DNA from: Hyphomicrobiales bacterium
GTDB taxonomy: Bacteria; Pseudomonadota; Alphaproteobacteria; Rhizobiales; Beijerinckiaceae
Direction of reading: 5' to 3'
Assembly: GCA_028869185.1 (NCBI GenBank)
Contig: JAGWTA010000025.1
Span: 1 to 35,765, forward strand
Length of the DNA stretch: 35,765 nucleotides
In this document: one piece after another, positions 7,600 through 16,603 of the stretch
Position numbering within the stretch: position 1 is the stretch's first letter
Layout: every line of letters begins with the position of its first letter
Notes under the pieces: generated by a model
The model's input: only the letters and a program-made list of their open reading frames with translations
What the model was told of the DNA's origin: nothing
Databases searched by the model: none
Program-made: the position numbers and the translations under genes

Positions 7600-8068
7600 A
7601 GCTTACAAAGAAAATTTTCGTCAACCCTCTCATGCACTGCCGCGGTCGCCGGATCAGACGCGCCGTCGAAAATGAATCGGGCGGAGACAGAGCGCGTCGC
7701 GCCTGTTGTTCTGGCGCGGGCCTCGTTGCGGGCAAGTCCGTAAGGGTGGCATTTTGGAGTTGGAGCTGCCCGCTTCGGGGAGAGCTGGCCGCTTGTTGGG
7801 ACAGCGCCCAGCTGAATTTAAGTGGATTCAAGCCGGGATAGACTGATTGCGGCGCTCTGCGAACAAAATCGTGCGGCCAGGATCATGCGACTCTCGCCAT
7901 CGCTTGCACGCCGAAATCTGGCCTGCCGCCGGTCACGAGGTCGAAGCTGGTTGCGGTGGGAGCGCGCCGCGTCGTCCACCATAAGGAGCGCACACATTTT
8001 CTTGCTGTTGCATTTCTGGATCAAGGCGTTCCAAAAGAGCGCATTTATTTCGTGCGAGCGCCCATGCA
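7600..8068. other. Intergenic stretch without a convincing gene
   Basis: About 470 bp lie between promoter P1 and the ene-reductase promoter. Short open frames exist on both strands (for example 7822-8079 plus and 7818-8108 minus). They have no recognisable domain, no good ribosome site and unremarkable codon use. The stretch may be a decayed gene or a junction between the stress operon and the next segment. I could not identify transposon ends. Confidence 0.4.
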
Positions 8069-8084
8069 TATCCTCTTGAGGATA
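8069..8084. promoter_or_regulatory. Perfect 16-bp palindrome upstream of the ene-reductase
   Basis: TATCCTC-TT-GAGGATA is a perfect 7-2-7 inverted repeat. It ends 6 nt before the GGAG ribosome site of the Old Yellow Enzyme gene. The position fits an operator for a dimeric repressor, or a 5' UTR hairpin. Confidence 0.5.
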
Positions 8085-8100
8085 CTGCACGGAGTACATG

Positions 8101-9174
8101 ATGAACAAGGTTTTTGAACCGGCTCGCCTTGGGCGCTACGATCTCTCCAACCGGTTGGTTATGGCGCCGATGACGCGCAGCCGCGCCAATCTCGATGGCG
8201 CACCCGGCGTGCTCGCACCGAAATATTACGCCCAACGTGCTTCGCTCGGCCTTATCATCACCGAAGGGGTGCAACCTTCGGAGGATGGTCAGGGTTATTT
8301 GGCGACGCCAGGGATTCATACGCCAGAACACGTGGTCGAATGGCGCAAAACCGCCGACGCTGTGCATGCCCGCGGCGGCCGTCTGTTCATTCAGCTGATG
8401 CACACCGGGCGGATGTCGCACCCAGACAACACCCCGCATCATCGGCAGCCCGTTGCTCCGTCCGCTATTGCTCCTGGCGCAAAGATGTTCACGCCAACCG
8501 GCATGCAGGACGCGCCTGTTCCTCGCGCGTTAACACAGGCTGAAATTAGCGCGACGGTCGAAGATTTCCGGCGCGCTGCGCGCCTTGCCATTGAGGCTGG
8601 CGCCGATGGCGTCGAGATTCATGGCGCCAATGCATATCTGGTCCAGCAGTTCTTTGCCCCGAGCGCCAATGTCCGGACCGACCAATATGGCGGCTCGATC
8701 GAAAACCGGGCCCGCTTCGCCATCGAGGTCGTAACCGCAGTAGCCGAAGAGATTGGCGCAGATCGTACTGGATTACGGGTTTCTCCCGGAACTCGGCTTT
8801 GGGGTATCGACGAAGGCCAGCAAGGCCCCGATCTTTATCGCCATCTTATAACGCAACTCGACAACCTCGGCCTGGCATATCTGCATGTCATGGACCAAGG
8901 CGACCAGTTGTTGCTCGCCGACATTCGCAAGCTTTGGAAAGGCGCGTTGATTCTTAATCGCCCAGGCCGTCCGCGCGAGACAATCGGAGCGGATGTTGCT
9001 TCTGGTATCGCAGATTTTGAGTCGTACGGACAGATGGTGCTCGCGAATCCTGATTTCATCGAGCGTTTGAAAACCGGGCAGCCTCTCAATATCGCTGATC
9101 GCAACACCTATTATGGCGGCGGTGAACAGGGCTACACGGATTATCCAGAACTCGGTGGCGGAGTCGCGGTCTAA
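8101..9174 (+). CDS. Old Yellow Enzyme family alkene reductase (NemA-like)
   Basis: The protein has 357 residues from ATG 8101 (GGAG 6 nt upstream; ATG 8098 is only 3 nt from it). It forms an FMN-binding TIM barrel: the N-terminus is FEPARLGRYDLSNRLVMAPM, the active-site block is GVEIHGANAYLVQQFFAPSA, then TDQYGGSIENRARF, and the C-terminal FMN contact is MVLANPDFIERLKTGQPLN. Such enzymes reduce activated C=C bonds, nitro groups or nitrate esters with NAD(P)H in the cytosol. It is a stand-alone gene with its own palindrome-bearing promoter and terminator. The convergent LysR gene is a neighbour but need not be its regulator. Confidence 0.9.
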   Translation: MNKVFEPARLGRYDLSNRLVMAPMTRSRANLDGAPGVLAPKYYAQRASLGLIITEGVQPSEDGQGYLATPGIHTPEHVVEWRKTADAVHARGGRLFIQLMHTGRMSHPDNTPHHRQPVAPSAIAPGAKMFTPTGMQDAPVPRALTQAEISATVEDFRRAARLAIEAGADGVEIHGANAYLVQQFFAPSANVRTDQYGGSIENRARFAIEVVTAVAEEIGADRTGLRVSPGTRLWGIDEGQQGPDLYRHLITQLDNLGLAYLHVMDQGDQLLLADIRKLWKGALILNRPGRPRETIGADVASGIADFESYGQMVLANPDFIERLKTGQPLNIADRNTYYGGGEQGYTDYPELGGGVAV

Positions 9175-9205
9175 AGCCGCTACATTTGTGCGAAACAATG
9201 AAACG

Positions 9206-9234
9206 CTCAGCAGCCTGTGCTGCTGAGTAGTTTT
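9206..9234 (+). terminator. Intrinsic terminator after the ene-reductase
   Basis: A 9-bp stem CTCAGCAGC / GCTGCTGAG with a 4-nt loop (CTGT) at 9206-9227 is followed by TAGTTTT. It lies 32 nt after the stop codon of the ene-reductase gene and between two convergent genes. The T-run favours plus-strand termination. Confidence 0.8.
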
Positions 9235-9259
9235 GCGGCAGACGTGTTTGAGAATTTGG

Positions 9260-10147
9260 TCAATCTCTGGTTCCATACGGATCTGCATCGCAGATAAATT
9301 GCACAAAAGCGGATACCTTGCTGCTAACCAATCGGCGCGATGTGTGCATGACCCACAGCGCTACTGAACTGTCTGGCACAACGCCCCAGCACACCAATCG
9401 TCCGGACGCAATGTCATCACTGACGATGCCGCGCGCCAAAATTGCTGCGCCGATGCCGGTCAATGCGGCATCGCGCACCATCAGCGGCGTCGGCAACCTC
9501 AACACGGCCTTGCGTGAGAGCCGCATCTCGCAATCGCCATCGCGCATGGTCCAATGATCGATTTCGGGAGCGGCAAGACCGACTATCGCGGGAACTGGCG
9601 CGGATGCCTCTGCCTCTGTGACGCTGGAGGGTCGACCGAGCGTTGGCGCTGCGATCACCAGCAGCTCATCACGATGGAAGCAGCGCCCGACGAAATCATG
9701 GTTGGGCTTTGGATTAACGCGAATAACCGCGTCATAGCCCTCCTCGATCATGTCGACGAGACGATCTTCGATCGTAACCTCGACCTGTACGTCGGGATAG
9801 CGTCGGGAAAATTCCGCCGCAATCCGCCCCATTTTCGTCTGTCCGAATGTCACGGGCGAACTGATGCGCAACCTGCCGCGCGGGCAGCGCTGACCTTCGG
9901 AAAGTTCGCGGCCGACTTCGGCGATTTCAAGCAAGAGACCCTCGGTGCGCGCGTGAAGCGCCGCACCCGCTTCGGTCAGCTTGAAGGTCCGGCCAGAGCG
10001 TTCGATCAGGCGAACATCGAGTTGTTCTTCAAGCTCCGCGACATGGCGCGACATCGTCGCCTTCGGTCGTCCCGTGGCGCGGCTCGCGCGGCCAAATCCG
10101 CCATGCATAGCGACAAGGTTGAAACTCGCCAAAGCCATCATGTCCAT
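9260..10147 (-). CDS. LysR family transcriptional regulator
   Basis: The protein has 295 residues from ATG 10147, a standard LysR length. Start sites at 10159 or 10234 are possible, but they would overlap a pair of palindromes and add residues unlike the family. The N-terminal winged helix-turn-helix runs from about residue 1 to 60 (ASFNLVAMHGGFGRASRATG, then KATMSRHVAELEEQLDVRLI). The effector domain begins near residue 90 with GRLRISSPVTFGQTKMGRIA. It is of the CrgA/AaeR-like group by its RISSP block. The target is unknown; it may control itself through 10159-10183 or the convergent ene-reductase. Confidence 0.88.
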   Translation of the reverse strand: MDMMALASFNLVAMHGGFGRASRATGRPKATMSRHVAELEEQLDVRLIERSGRTFKLTEAGAALHARTEGLLLEIAEVGRELSEGQRCPRGRLRISSPVTFGQTKMGRIAAEFSRRYPDVQVEVTIEDRLVDMIEEGYDAVIRVNPKPNHDFVGRCFHRDELLVIAAPTLGRPSSVTEAEASAPVPAIVGLAAPEIDHWTMRDGDCEMRLSRKAVLRLPTPLMVRDAALTGIGAAILARGIVSDDIASGRLVCWGVVPDSSVALWVMHTSRRLVSSKVSAFVQFICDADPYGTRD

Positions 10148-10158
10148 GCGGCGACCCA

Positions 10159-10183
10159 TGTTTGAAACACATTGTTTAAAACA
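10159..10183. promoter_or_regulatory. Two tandem 11-bp palindromes before the LysR gene
   Basis: TGTTTGAAACA (10159-10169) and TGTTTAAAACA (10173-10183) are near-identical TGTTT-N-AAACA palindromes separated by 3 nt. They lie 12 nt upstream of the chosen LysR start. They are a likely operator for autoregulation, which also supports the shorter LysR start. Confidence 0.5.
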
Positions 10184-10254
10184 TGCCATCTGTCGCTCAA
10201 AAATGAAACGAACAGGGCCGTCAATCGCGCGCACACGCTAAGCGGAATGATCAG

Positions 10255-10953
10255 CTACAGCTCAATAAAGGATTTTACATGCTCGCGCTGGGCGACAAGT
10301 TCCGCCGATGTGCCGTTCCAGACGAGTTGTCCCTTCTCGATTACGAAATGACGGTTGGCGAGCGGGATCAGGGCGTCGAGGTTCTTGTCGACGATCAGGA
10401 TGGCGAGCCCCTCGTTTTTGAGGCGGCGAAGCGTCGCCCAGATTTCGCCCCGGATAGCCGGAGCAAGCCCCTCGGTCGCCTCATCGAGAACCAGAAGCGA
10501 GGGATTGACCATGAGCGCCCGCCCGATGGCCAGCATCTGCTGCTCGCCTCCTGAAAGCTGATTGCCAAGATTGGCGCGACGCTCTTTGAGGCGGGGGAAC
10601 ATCTCGTAGATGCGAGACAGGCTCCATTCGCCGGGACGGGAGGTCGCAACGAGATTTTCCTCAACGGTCAGTCGACGGAAAATGCGTCGACCTTCCGGCA
10701 CGCAGCCAAGGCCGAGGCGGGTGATCTGGTGGGGCGGAAATCCGGTCACCTCCCGCCCTGACACCGTGATCTTGCCGGCGCTAGGCTTGATCAGTCCGAA
10801 CAGGGTCTTCAGCGTGGTCGATTTTCCCATGCCGTTACGGCCCATGAGCGTGACGACTTCGCTGGGGCGGACGTCAATCGCCATGTCGAACAGCACCTGC
10901 GCCCGGCCATAGCCGGCGTTGACGCCTTCCATGCGGATCAGAGGTTCGCTCAT
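10255..10953 (-). CDS. Branched-chain-type ABC transporter ATPase (LivF-like)
   Basis: The protein has 232 residues, normal for LivF. Walker A is GRNGMGKST (residues 38-46), the signature is LSGGEQQ (133-139) and Walker B is LLVLDEAT (153-160). It is the last gene of the ligase/transporter operon, with its ATG overlapping the livG-like stop as ATGA. It powers import through the two permeases encoded upstream. The operon partner being an aryl-CoA ligase suggests the cargo is an aromatic acid such as 2-aminobenzoate rather than an amino acid. Confidence 0.93.
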   Translation of the reverse strand: MSEPLIRMEGVNAGYGRAQVLFDMAIDVRPSEVVTLMGRNGMGKSTTLKTLFGLIKPSAGKITVSGREVTGFPPHQITRLGLGCVPEGRRIFRRLTVEENLVATSRPGEWSLSRIYEMFPRLKERRANLGNQLSGGEQQMLAIGRALMVNPSLLVLDEATEGLAPAIRGEIWATLRRLKNEGLAILIVDKNLDALIPLANRHFVIEKGQLVWNGTSAELVAQREHVKSFIEL

Positions 10954-11723
10954 GCAGCACCCCCTGTGGCGGCTTGAATCTCCTCACCCAGATAAGCCTG
11001 TCGCACAAGCGGACTGGCCTTGATCTCCGCCGGCGGCCCGGTCAAGGCCACTGCTCCGCCAATCAGCACGGTCAACCGATCCGCGAGCGCAAAAACGGCG
11101 TTCATGTCATGCTCGATCAGCAGCATTGAAACGCGCCCCTTCAGCGAGGCGAGCAGTTTTGTCAGTGCGCCGCTTTCCTCACGCCCCACGCCGGCCATGG
11201 GCTCATCCAGAAGCAGCAAGCGCGGATTCTGCGCCAGGGTGATCGCCAGTTCGAGCGCACGACGCTCCCCATAGGAGAGATCGGATGCAATGCTCTGCGC
11301 CTTGTCCGCCAGCCCGACCTGCGCCAGCGCGTTCATGGCGCGATCCGCGAGGCTGGTGTCCGAGAGCGCCGGGCGCCAGCGCCACCACACGCCGTCTTCC
11401 GTGCCGATGATCGCGAGAACGACATTGGCCAGAGCGGAATAGGATTGAATGACGTTGGAAATCTGGAACACGCGGGAGAGGCCGCGTCGCGCCCGCTCAG
11501 CCACCGATAGCTGCGTAATGTTTTCGCCGGCGAGAATGACGCTGCCGGAATGCGGCTGAAGCTGCCCTGAAATTTGCGAGATCAGGGTGGTCTTGCCGGC
11601 GCCGTTGGGGCCAATCAGGGCATGCACTTCGCCAGGGCGCACTTCAATCGAGACGTCTCGGGTAACGTGCAAGGCGCCGAAATGCATCTGAAGATGTTCA
11701 AGTTCAAGAACAGGGTCGCTCAT
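10950..11723 (-). CDS. Branched-chain-type ABC transporter ATPase (LivG-like)
   Basis: The protein has 257 residues. Walker A is GPNGAGKTT (38-46), the signature is the LivG variant LSYGERR (149-155) and Walker B is LLLLDEPMAGVG (from about 169). Its start overlaps the livM-like stop and its stop overlaps the livF-like start, both as ATGA, so the subunits are translationally coupled. It pairs with the LivF-like ATPase to form the nucleotide-binding dimer. Confidence 0.93.
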   Translation of the reverse strand: MSDPVLELEHLQMHFGALHVTRDVSIEVRPGEVHALIGPNGAGKTTLISQISGQLQPHSGSVILAGENITQLSVAERARRGLSRVFQISNVIQSYSALANVVLAIIGTEDGVWWRWRPALSDTSLADRAMNALAQVGLADKAQSIASDLSYGERRALELAITLAQNPRLLLLDEPMAGVGREESGALTKLLASLKGRVSMLLIEHDMNAVFALADRLTVLIGGAVALTGPPAEIKASPLVRQAYLGEEIQAATGGAA

Positions 11724-12703
11724 GGTCGCGCTCCCTGATTACGCACGCCGAAGAACGCGCCCAAATCGCGCCCGCGCAGCAGCACGATGGCGACAATGGT
11801 CAAGCCAAGGCCGAGCTTCCAGTATTCGGTGTAATGGCCGAGGAATTCCTCGAACAGGATCACCAATGCGCTTGCCAGCACGGCGCCGGGCAGCCGTCCC
11901 ACGCCCCCCAGAACAACAATCACGATCAGTTCGCCGGAGCGATGCCAGTTGAGATAGGCAGGGGAGACGTAATTCGCCTGATTGGCCAACAACACGCCTG
12001 AAACGGCGGCGACGCCCGCCGCGATAACGAAGGCGTAGAGCAGGAAATGATTGACCTCGAAGCCATTCGCCGCCACGCGCCGTTCGTTCTCGGTCATCGC
12101 CTTGAGCACCAGGCCGAAGCGCGTATGCGCCATCCATGTATTGGCGAGCAGGATGACGGCGAGCAGCGCGATCGAGAATGCCGCCAGCATCGCATCGGTG
12201 CGCAGAATCTGGTACCCAAACAGGGTCGAGCGCTGCGCCAAAGCCATGCCGTCATCGCCGCCCCAGGAGACGAGTGAAGAGGCGACGTAGAAAAACATCT
12301 GCGCAAAGGCGAGCGTTAGCATGATGAACGTCACGCCACGCGTCTTCAGAGCTATTGGCCCCGTGATCAACGCGATAAGCGCCGCCAGAATGAACGCAGC
12401 TGAAAGCTGTATCGACAGATCTGTCGTGCCGCCAGCCGCCAGCATCAGAGCGACATAAGCTCCAATGCCGATTGGCGCAGCATGCCCGAAACTGACAAGC
12501 CCGGCCTGTCCAATGAGAAAGGACAGGGAGAGCGCAGCGATCGAGGTAATCGCTATCCGCCCGATCAGCGAGGTCAGATAGGGCGCGCCGGCGATCTGGG
12601 CGGTGGCGAGCGCCGCGAACAGCGCGCCAATGACGGCAAATCCCGTAAGCAGGTCCTGCTTCAGAGCCGGGTTCACAACTGCGGCGCGGTTCATGTCGTT
12701 CAT
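11720..12703 (-). CDS. Branched-chain-type ABC transporter permease (LivM-like)
   Basis: The protein has 327 residues with about ten hydrophobic segments. The LivM signature is visible as SLSFLIGQAGLVSFGHAAPI in the N-terminal half and GELIVIVVLGGVGRLPGAVL near the C-terminus. The start at ATG 12703 overlaps the livH-like stop; a second ATG at 12694 is possible. It forms the membrane channel with the LivH-like subunit in the inner membrane. Confidence 0.92.
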   Translation of the reverse strand: MNDMNRAAVVNPALKQDLLTGFAVIGALFAALATAQIAGAPYLTSLIGRIAITSIAALSLSFLIGQAGLVSFGHAAPIGIGAYVALMLAAGGTTDLSIQLSAAFILAALIALITGPIALKTRGVTFIMLTLAFAQMFFYVASSLVSWGGDDGMALAQRSTLFGYQILRTDAMLAAFSIALLAVILLANTWMAHTRFGLVLKAMTENERRVAANGFEVNHFLLYAFVIAAGVAAVSGVLLANQANYVSPAYLNWHRSGELIVIVVLGGVGRLPGAVLASALVILFEEFLGHYTEYWKLGLGLTIVAIVLLRGRDLGAFFGVRNQGARP

Positions 12704-13626
12704 GTGGCCCCCGAAGCGGAGAACAGGCCTGCGGGGCGCGCCATCAGGATAAGCACCATCAGAATGTAGATGAGCATGGAGGCCAAAGCTGGACCGGCGG
12801 CTGTCGCCGCCGAAGCGCCAATCACGGATTTGAGCAAGGTGGTGGCGAAGGCGCGCCCTAACACGTCCACGACGCCGATCAGGATGGCTGCGAAAAAGGC
12901 GCCGCGGACAGAGCCGATTCCGCCAACCACGATCACAACGAATGCGAGAATGACGATATTGTCGCCCATCGTCGGCTCTACCGAGATCAGTGGCCCCGCC
13001 ATCGCTCCGGCAAAGGCGGCGAGCAGGGCGCCGAACACAAAGACGAGCACAAAGAGGCGATCAATATTCACCCCCATCAAATCCACGATCTCGCGATCGG
13101 TTGAGCCAGCGCGCACCAGCATGCCGATGCGTGTGCGCGCAACCAGCAACCAGAGCAGCAACGCCACGCCGACGCCCGCCAGAATGATGAGCATTCGCCA
13201 GAGCGGATAGGCCAGAGTCGGGGTGAGCATCACCATGCCCGACAGCGCTTCCGGCGCCGAAAAGGAAATGGGCGCCGGACCGAAAATCAGCTTCATCGCA
13301 TCGGTGACAATGAGAATGACGCCGAATGTGCCCAGCACCTGTTCCAGATGCGAACGACTGGTCAATACACGAAAGACGAGCAGTTCAAGCAGGTAGCCAA
13401 GCACAGCGGCGCTCGCCAGGCCAACGATCAATCCAATCCCGAAATTTGCAAAGTAGGCCGTCGATGCGGCGGTCAGATAAGCTCCGAGCGTATATTGGAC
13501 GCCATGCGCAAGATTGATGAAATCCATGACGCCGAACACAAGGGTCAGACCGGCGGCGACCAGAAACAGCACCATGCCCAGCTGAAGCCCGTTGAGCAGT
13601 TGGAGCAGGACAAGCGAACTGTTCAT
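12700..13626 (-). CDS. Branched-chain-type ABC transporter permease (LivH-like)
   Basis: The protein has 308 residues and multiple membrane segments. The N-terminal NGLQLGMVLFLVAAGLTLVF, followed by GVMDFINLAHG, is the classic LivH opening. Another family landmark is the GGIGSVRGAFFAA block near residue 235. It follows the binding-protein gene by 73 nt and overlaps the LivM-like gene by 4 nt. It is the second half of the inner-membrane channel. Confidence 0.92.
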   Translation of the reverse strand: MNSSLVLLQLLNGLQLGMVLFLVAAGLTLVFGVMDFINLAHGVQYTLGAYLTAASTAYFANFGIGLIVGLASAAVLGYLLELLVFRVLTSRSHLEQVLGTFGVILIVTDAMKLIFGPAPISFSAPEALSGMVMLTPTLAYPLWRMLIILAGVGVALLLWLLVARTRIGMLVRAGSTDREIVDLMGVNIDRLFVLVFVFGALLAAFAGAMAGPLISVEPTMGDNIVILAFVVIVVGGIGSVRGAFFAAILIGVVDVLGRAFATTLLKSVIGASAATAAGPALASMLIYILMVLILMARPAGLFSASGAT

Positions 13627-13699
13627 GTGAACCCCGCACCAGGGATTGCGCTGGCCGCGACGAACCGCGACCAGCTGGCGGACAAGGCGGCCGGAAGCG

Positions 13700-14881
13700 T
13701 CATTTCAGCGCGCATTGCGCGACATAGGCGTCGCTCTGCGCCGAAAAGATTTTCTCCTGCATCTGGGTGACAAACGCGCCATCGGCGCGCTTCACCGCCT
13801 TCACCACGAAGAAATCCTGAATGGGGAAGCCGTTGGCGTTGAACTTGAACGCGCCCCGCACCGATTTGAACGGAGCGGCGGCAATCGCTTTGCGCAAGGC
13901 GGCCTTGTCCGACACGTTTCCGCCCGTCGTCTTGATGGCGCCATCGAGCAGCTTGGCCAGATCATACCCCTGCGAGGCATAGAGCGAGGGCGGCGCGCCG
14001 AATTCCTTCTCATAGGCCGCAACGAAGGCCTTGTTTTCCGCGTTCTCAAGATTGGGCGCCCATTGCGCGCCCGAAATCATTCCCTCAGCGGCGTCCTTGG
14101 TCGCCGGCAAAGTGGTTTCATCCACCGTGAAGGCGCTCAGGAACTGCATCTTCTTGTTCAGGCCGGACTGGCTGAATTGCTTGACCAGGGCGACGCCCAT
14201 GCCGCCCGGCATGAAGGTAAACACGGCGTCGGCGCCGGAAGCGGCGAGCTTGGCCAGTTCTGCCGAGAAATCGAGCTGACCAAGCGGCGTCAGCATTTCC
14301 TCGACCACCTCGCCCTTGTAGTAACGCTTAAACCCGGCCAGCGAATCCCTGCCGGCCTGATAATTCGGCGTCATCAGCACGACGCGCTTGAAGCCCTTGG
14401 CTTGCGCGTATGCGCCCATCGCCTCATGGTTCTGATCGTTTTGATACGAGGCCGAGAAGAAAAATGGCGAACAGCCCGCGCCGGCCAGCGGGGAAGGGCC
14501 GGCATTGCCTGAAACGAGCAAGGTCTCGCTTTCGAAAACCGGCTTGGCGATCGCCATCATCACATTCGAAAACACAACGCCGGCCACCACATTGACCTTG
14601 TCGCGCTCCAGCAGGCCCTTCACCTTGGTCACGGCGACATCGGGCTTGAGTTCGTCATCCACGATAACGACTTCGGTCGGCTGACCGCCGAGCTTGCCGC
14701 CCAATTCTTTCAACGCCAGTTGAAAGCCGTTGCGCATATGCACGCCAAGCGGCGCAGAGGGGCCGGACAAGGTCGCCACAAAGCCGATTTTGACGGGTTC
14801 GGCGGAAACCGTGGCGGAGGCGGCAAAAGCCGAGACCAGCAGGGTCGATGCCATCAGGGCGGAAATTTGGGTCTTTCGCAT
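13700..14881 (-). CDS. Periplasmic substrate-binding protein of the ABC transporter (LivJ/K-like)
   Basis: The protein has 393 residues. A signal peptide runs to about residue 27 (cleavage after ATVSA). The mature protein begins EPVKIGFVATLSGPSAPLGV, a typical Peripla_BP_6 opening, and has the late family block ASQGYDLAKLLDGAIK. It captures the substrate in the periplasm and delivers it to the LivHM-like permease. It lies between the aryl-CoA ligase gene (57 nt upstream) and the permease genes. Homologous binding proteins in aromatic-degradation clusters bind benzoate- or anthranilate-like acids; that specificity is inferred here. Confidence 0.9.
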   Translation of the reverse strand: MRKTQISALMASTLLVSAFAASATVSAEPVKIGFVATLSGPSAPLGVHMRNGFQLALKELGGKLGGQPTEVVIVDDELKPDVAVTKVKGLLERDKVNVVAGVVFSNVMMAIAKPVFESETLLVSGNAGPSPLAGAGCSPFFFSASYQNDQNHEAMGAYAQAKGFKRVVLMTPNYQAGRDSLAGFKRYYKGEVVEEMLTPLGQLDFSAELAKLAASGADAVFTFMPGGMGVALVKQFSQSGLNKKMQFLSAFTVDETTLPATKDAAEGMISGAQWAPNLENAENKAFVAAYEKEFGAPPSLYASQGYDLAKLLDGAIKTTGGNVSDKAALRKAIAAAPFKSVRGAFKFNANGFPIQDFFVVKAVKRADGAFVTQMQEKIFSAQSDAYVAQCALK

Positions 14882-14938
14882 GGTCTTTTTTCCAGTCGTT
14901 TGGATGTGACGGAATGTGGGAATATCGAGGCCGGTTGT

Positions 14939-16558
14939 TCAGTACTTGGCCAGTGTCTGGCGTAGTAACGTGCGGCTCAGTTTGCCGGTGACGGTTGTCG
15001 GAAGTTTTTTCACGAACAATATTTTTCGTGGATACTTATAGGGCGCGATCGTTGTCTTCACGTGATCCTGAAGCGCCTTGATCAGCGTGGCGTCGCCCTG
15101 ATAGCCGGGCCGGAGCACCACGACGGCGGTCACGAGCGTGCCGCGCTCATCGTCCGGCTGGCCGACGACGCCGCATTCGGCCACTGCAGGGTGGGTAAGC
15201 AGAGCCTCCTCCACCTCGGGGCCGGAGATGTTGTAGCCAGCGGAGATGATCATGTCGTCCGAACGGGCCTGGTACCAGAAGTAGCCGTCGGCATCGCGGA
15301 CATAGGTGTCGCCGGTTACGTTCCAGCCGTTGCGCACATAGACCGCCTGCCGGTGATCGGCGAGATAGCGGCACCCTGTCGGGCCGCGCACAGCCAGAAG
15401 TCCCGACTGCCCGTCAGGCACGTCGTCGCCGTTCTCATCGATGATGCGGGCCTCGTAGCCCGGAACCGGCTTGCCGGTGGCGCCGGGGCGCACGGCGCCG
15501 GGGGGCGATGCAATGAAGATGTGCAACATTTCGGTGGAGCCAATCCCGTCCATCAAGGTCAGCCCGGTCGCCTCACGCCACAATTCGAGGGTCGTGCGCG
15601 GCAGTCCCTCGCCGGCTGAAACGCAGATGCGCAGGGAAGCGATATCCTCGCGCGTCACCTTGCCGGCCATTGCGCGATAGGCGGTCGGCGCCGTGAATAC
15701 GATGGTCGGGCGATAGGTCCGGAAGGCCTCCAGAAGATCGTCAGGCGCGCTCTTTTCCGGCAGCACGACCGATGCGCCGAACCGCATCGGGAAAATCACC
15801 AGCCCGCCAAGGCCGAATGTGAATGCCAGCGGCGGCGAACCGATAAACCTGTCGTCCGGCGTTGGCGCGAGAATATGCCGGGCGTAACCATCGGCTATGG
15901 CCAGCAGATCTCTGTGAAAATGCATGGTCGCCTTGGGGCCGCCCGTGGTGCCGGAGGTGAAGGCGAACAAACAGACATCATCGGAGGCCGTGTCGCAGGC
16001 GTGGAAGGAAGGGGACGCCTGAGCCATCAGGCGCTCCAGCTCACAATCATCCGTGCCGAAGGTGAGGATGCGAACGGCGCCGCCGGTTTCGGCAATGGCC
16101 GCCTCCAGTTCGTCCATATGCGTATGCAGGCAGAGCGCGGCATGGACGCGCGCCTTTTCCAGCGGCGTCTTCAGCTCCTTGGCCCGCATCATCGGCATTG
16201 TGGGGACGGCAATCAGCCCGGCCTTGAGAACGGCAAGGTAGCTGGCGACCATCATGGCCGTATTGGGCGCGCGCAACAGCACGCGATTGCCCGGCACAAG
16301 CCCCAGCGGGCCGGTGAGCACATTGGCGATGCGGTTCACGCGTTCGGCAAGTTCCGCATAATTCCACTGGCCGCCGGGGAAGAAGATGGCGACCCTCCCT
16401 CCCTCTCCCTTCTCGACCCAGCGATCGAGCAGCTCGGTCACGACATTGAGGCGGGCGGGATAATCGAAGCCGCCGGACCCGAGCAACAGCACAGGCCACG
16501 CGTCTCGCGGGGGGAGATGATCCGCCGCGAAAGTATCGACAAGACCGCTACGGTTCAT
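14939..16558 (-). CDS. abmG: Aryl-CoA ligase, probably 2-aminobenzoate-CoA ligase
   Basis: The protein has 539 residues, as usual for benzoate/2-aminobenzoate-CoA ligases. The AMP-binding P-loop is SGTTGGPK (202-209). The hinge region is followed by SDDMIISAGYNISGPEVEEA, and the catalytic Lys is K526 in TVTGKLSR. It activates an aromatic acid with ATP and CoA in the cytosol, the first step of the CoA-dependent route. Substrate choice comes from the neighbouring two-domain 2-aminobenzoyl-CoA monooxygenase/reductase. ATG 16558 follows a strong GGAGGAGGAG site. It heads the operon with the ABC importer and carries a MarR-type operator in its promoter. Benzoate or salicylate cannot be excluded. 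Confidence 0.8.
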   Translation of the reverse strand: MNRSGLVDTFAADHLPPRDAWPVLLLGSGGFDYPARLNVVTELLDRWVEKGEGGRVAIFFPGGQWNYAELAERVNRIANVLTGPLGLVPGNRVLLRAPNTAMMVASYLAVLKAGLIAVPTMPMMRAKELKTPLEKARVHAALCLHTHMDELEAAIAETGGAVRILTFGTDDCELERLMAQASPSFHACDTASDDVCLFAFTSGTTGGPKATMHFHRDLLAIADGYARHILAPTPDDRFIGSPPLAFTFGLGGLVIFPMRFGASVVLPEKSAPDDLLEAFRTYRPTIVFTAPTAYRAMAGKVTREDIASLRICVSAGEGLPRTTLELWREATGLTLMDGIGSTEMLHIFIASPPGAVRPGATGKPVPGYEARIIDENGDDVPDGQSGLLAVRGPTGCRYLADHRQAVYVRNGWNVTGDTYVRDADGYFWYQARSDDMIISAGYNISGPEVEEALLTHPAVAECGVVGQPDDERGTLVTAVVVLRPGYQGDATLIKALQDHVKTTIAPYKYPRKILFVKKLPTTVTGKLSRTLLRQTLAKY

Positions 16559-16603
16559 GCGCCTGGCTCCTCCTCCAGGGAAGGCGCCTTGGCCCTCCCA
16601 TAT

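Noticed and set aside
7650-7655. Another TGATCC (minus strand) near promoter P1
   Set aside because: The sequence 16 nt downstream is CATGAG, not CGTAT, and no start codon with a ribosome site follows at the right distance. TGATCC copies inside other genes also lack the -10.
7818-8108. Short frames on both strands before the ene-reductase
   Set aside because: There is no recognisable motif, they overlap the promoter palindrome, and the start sites lack ribosome sites.
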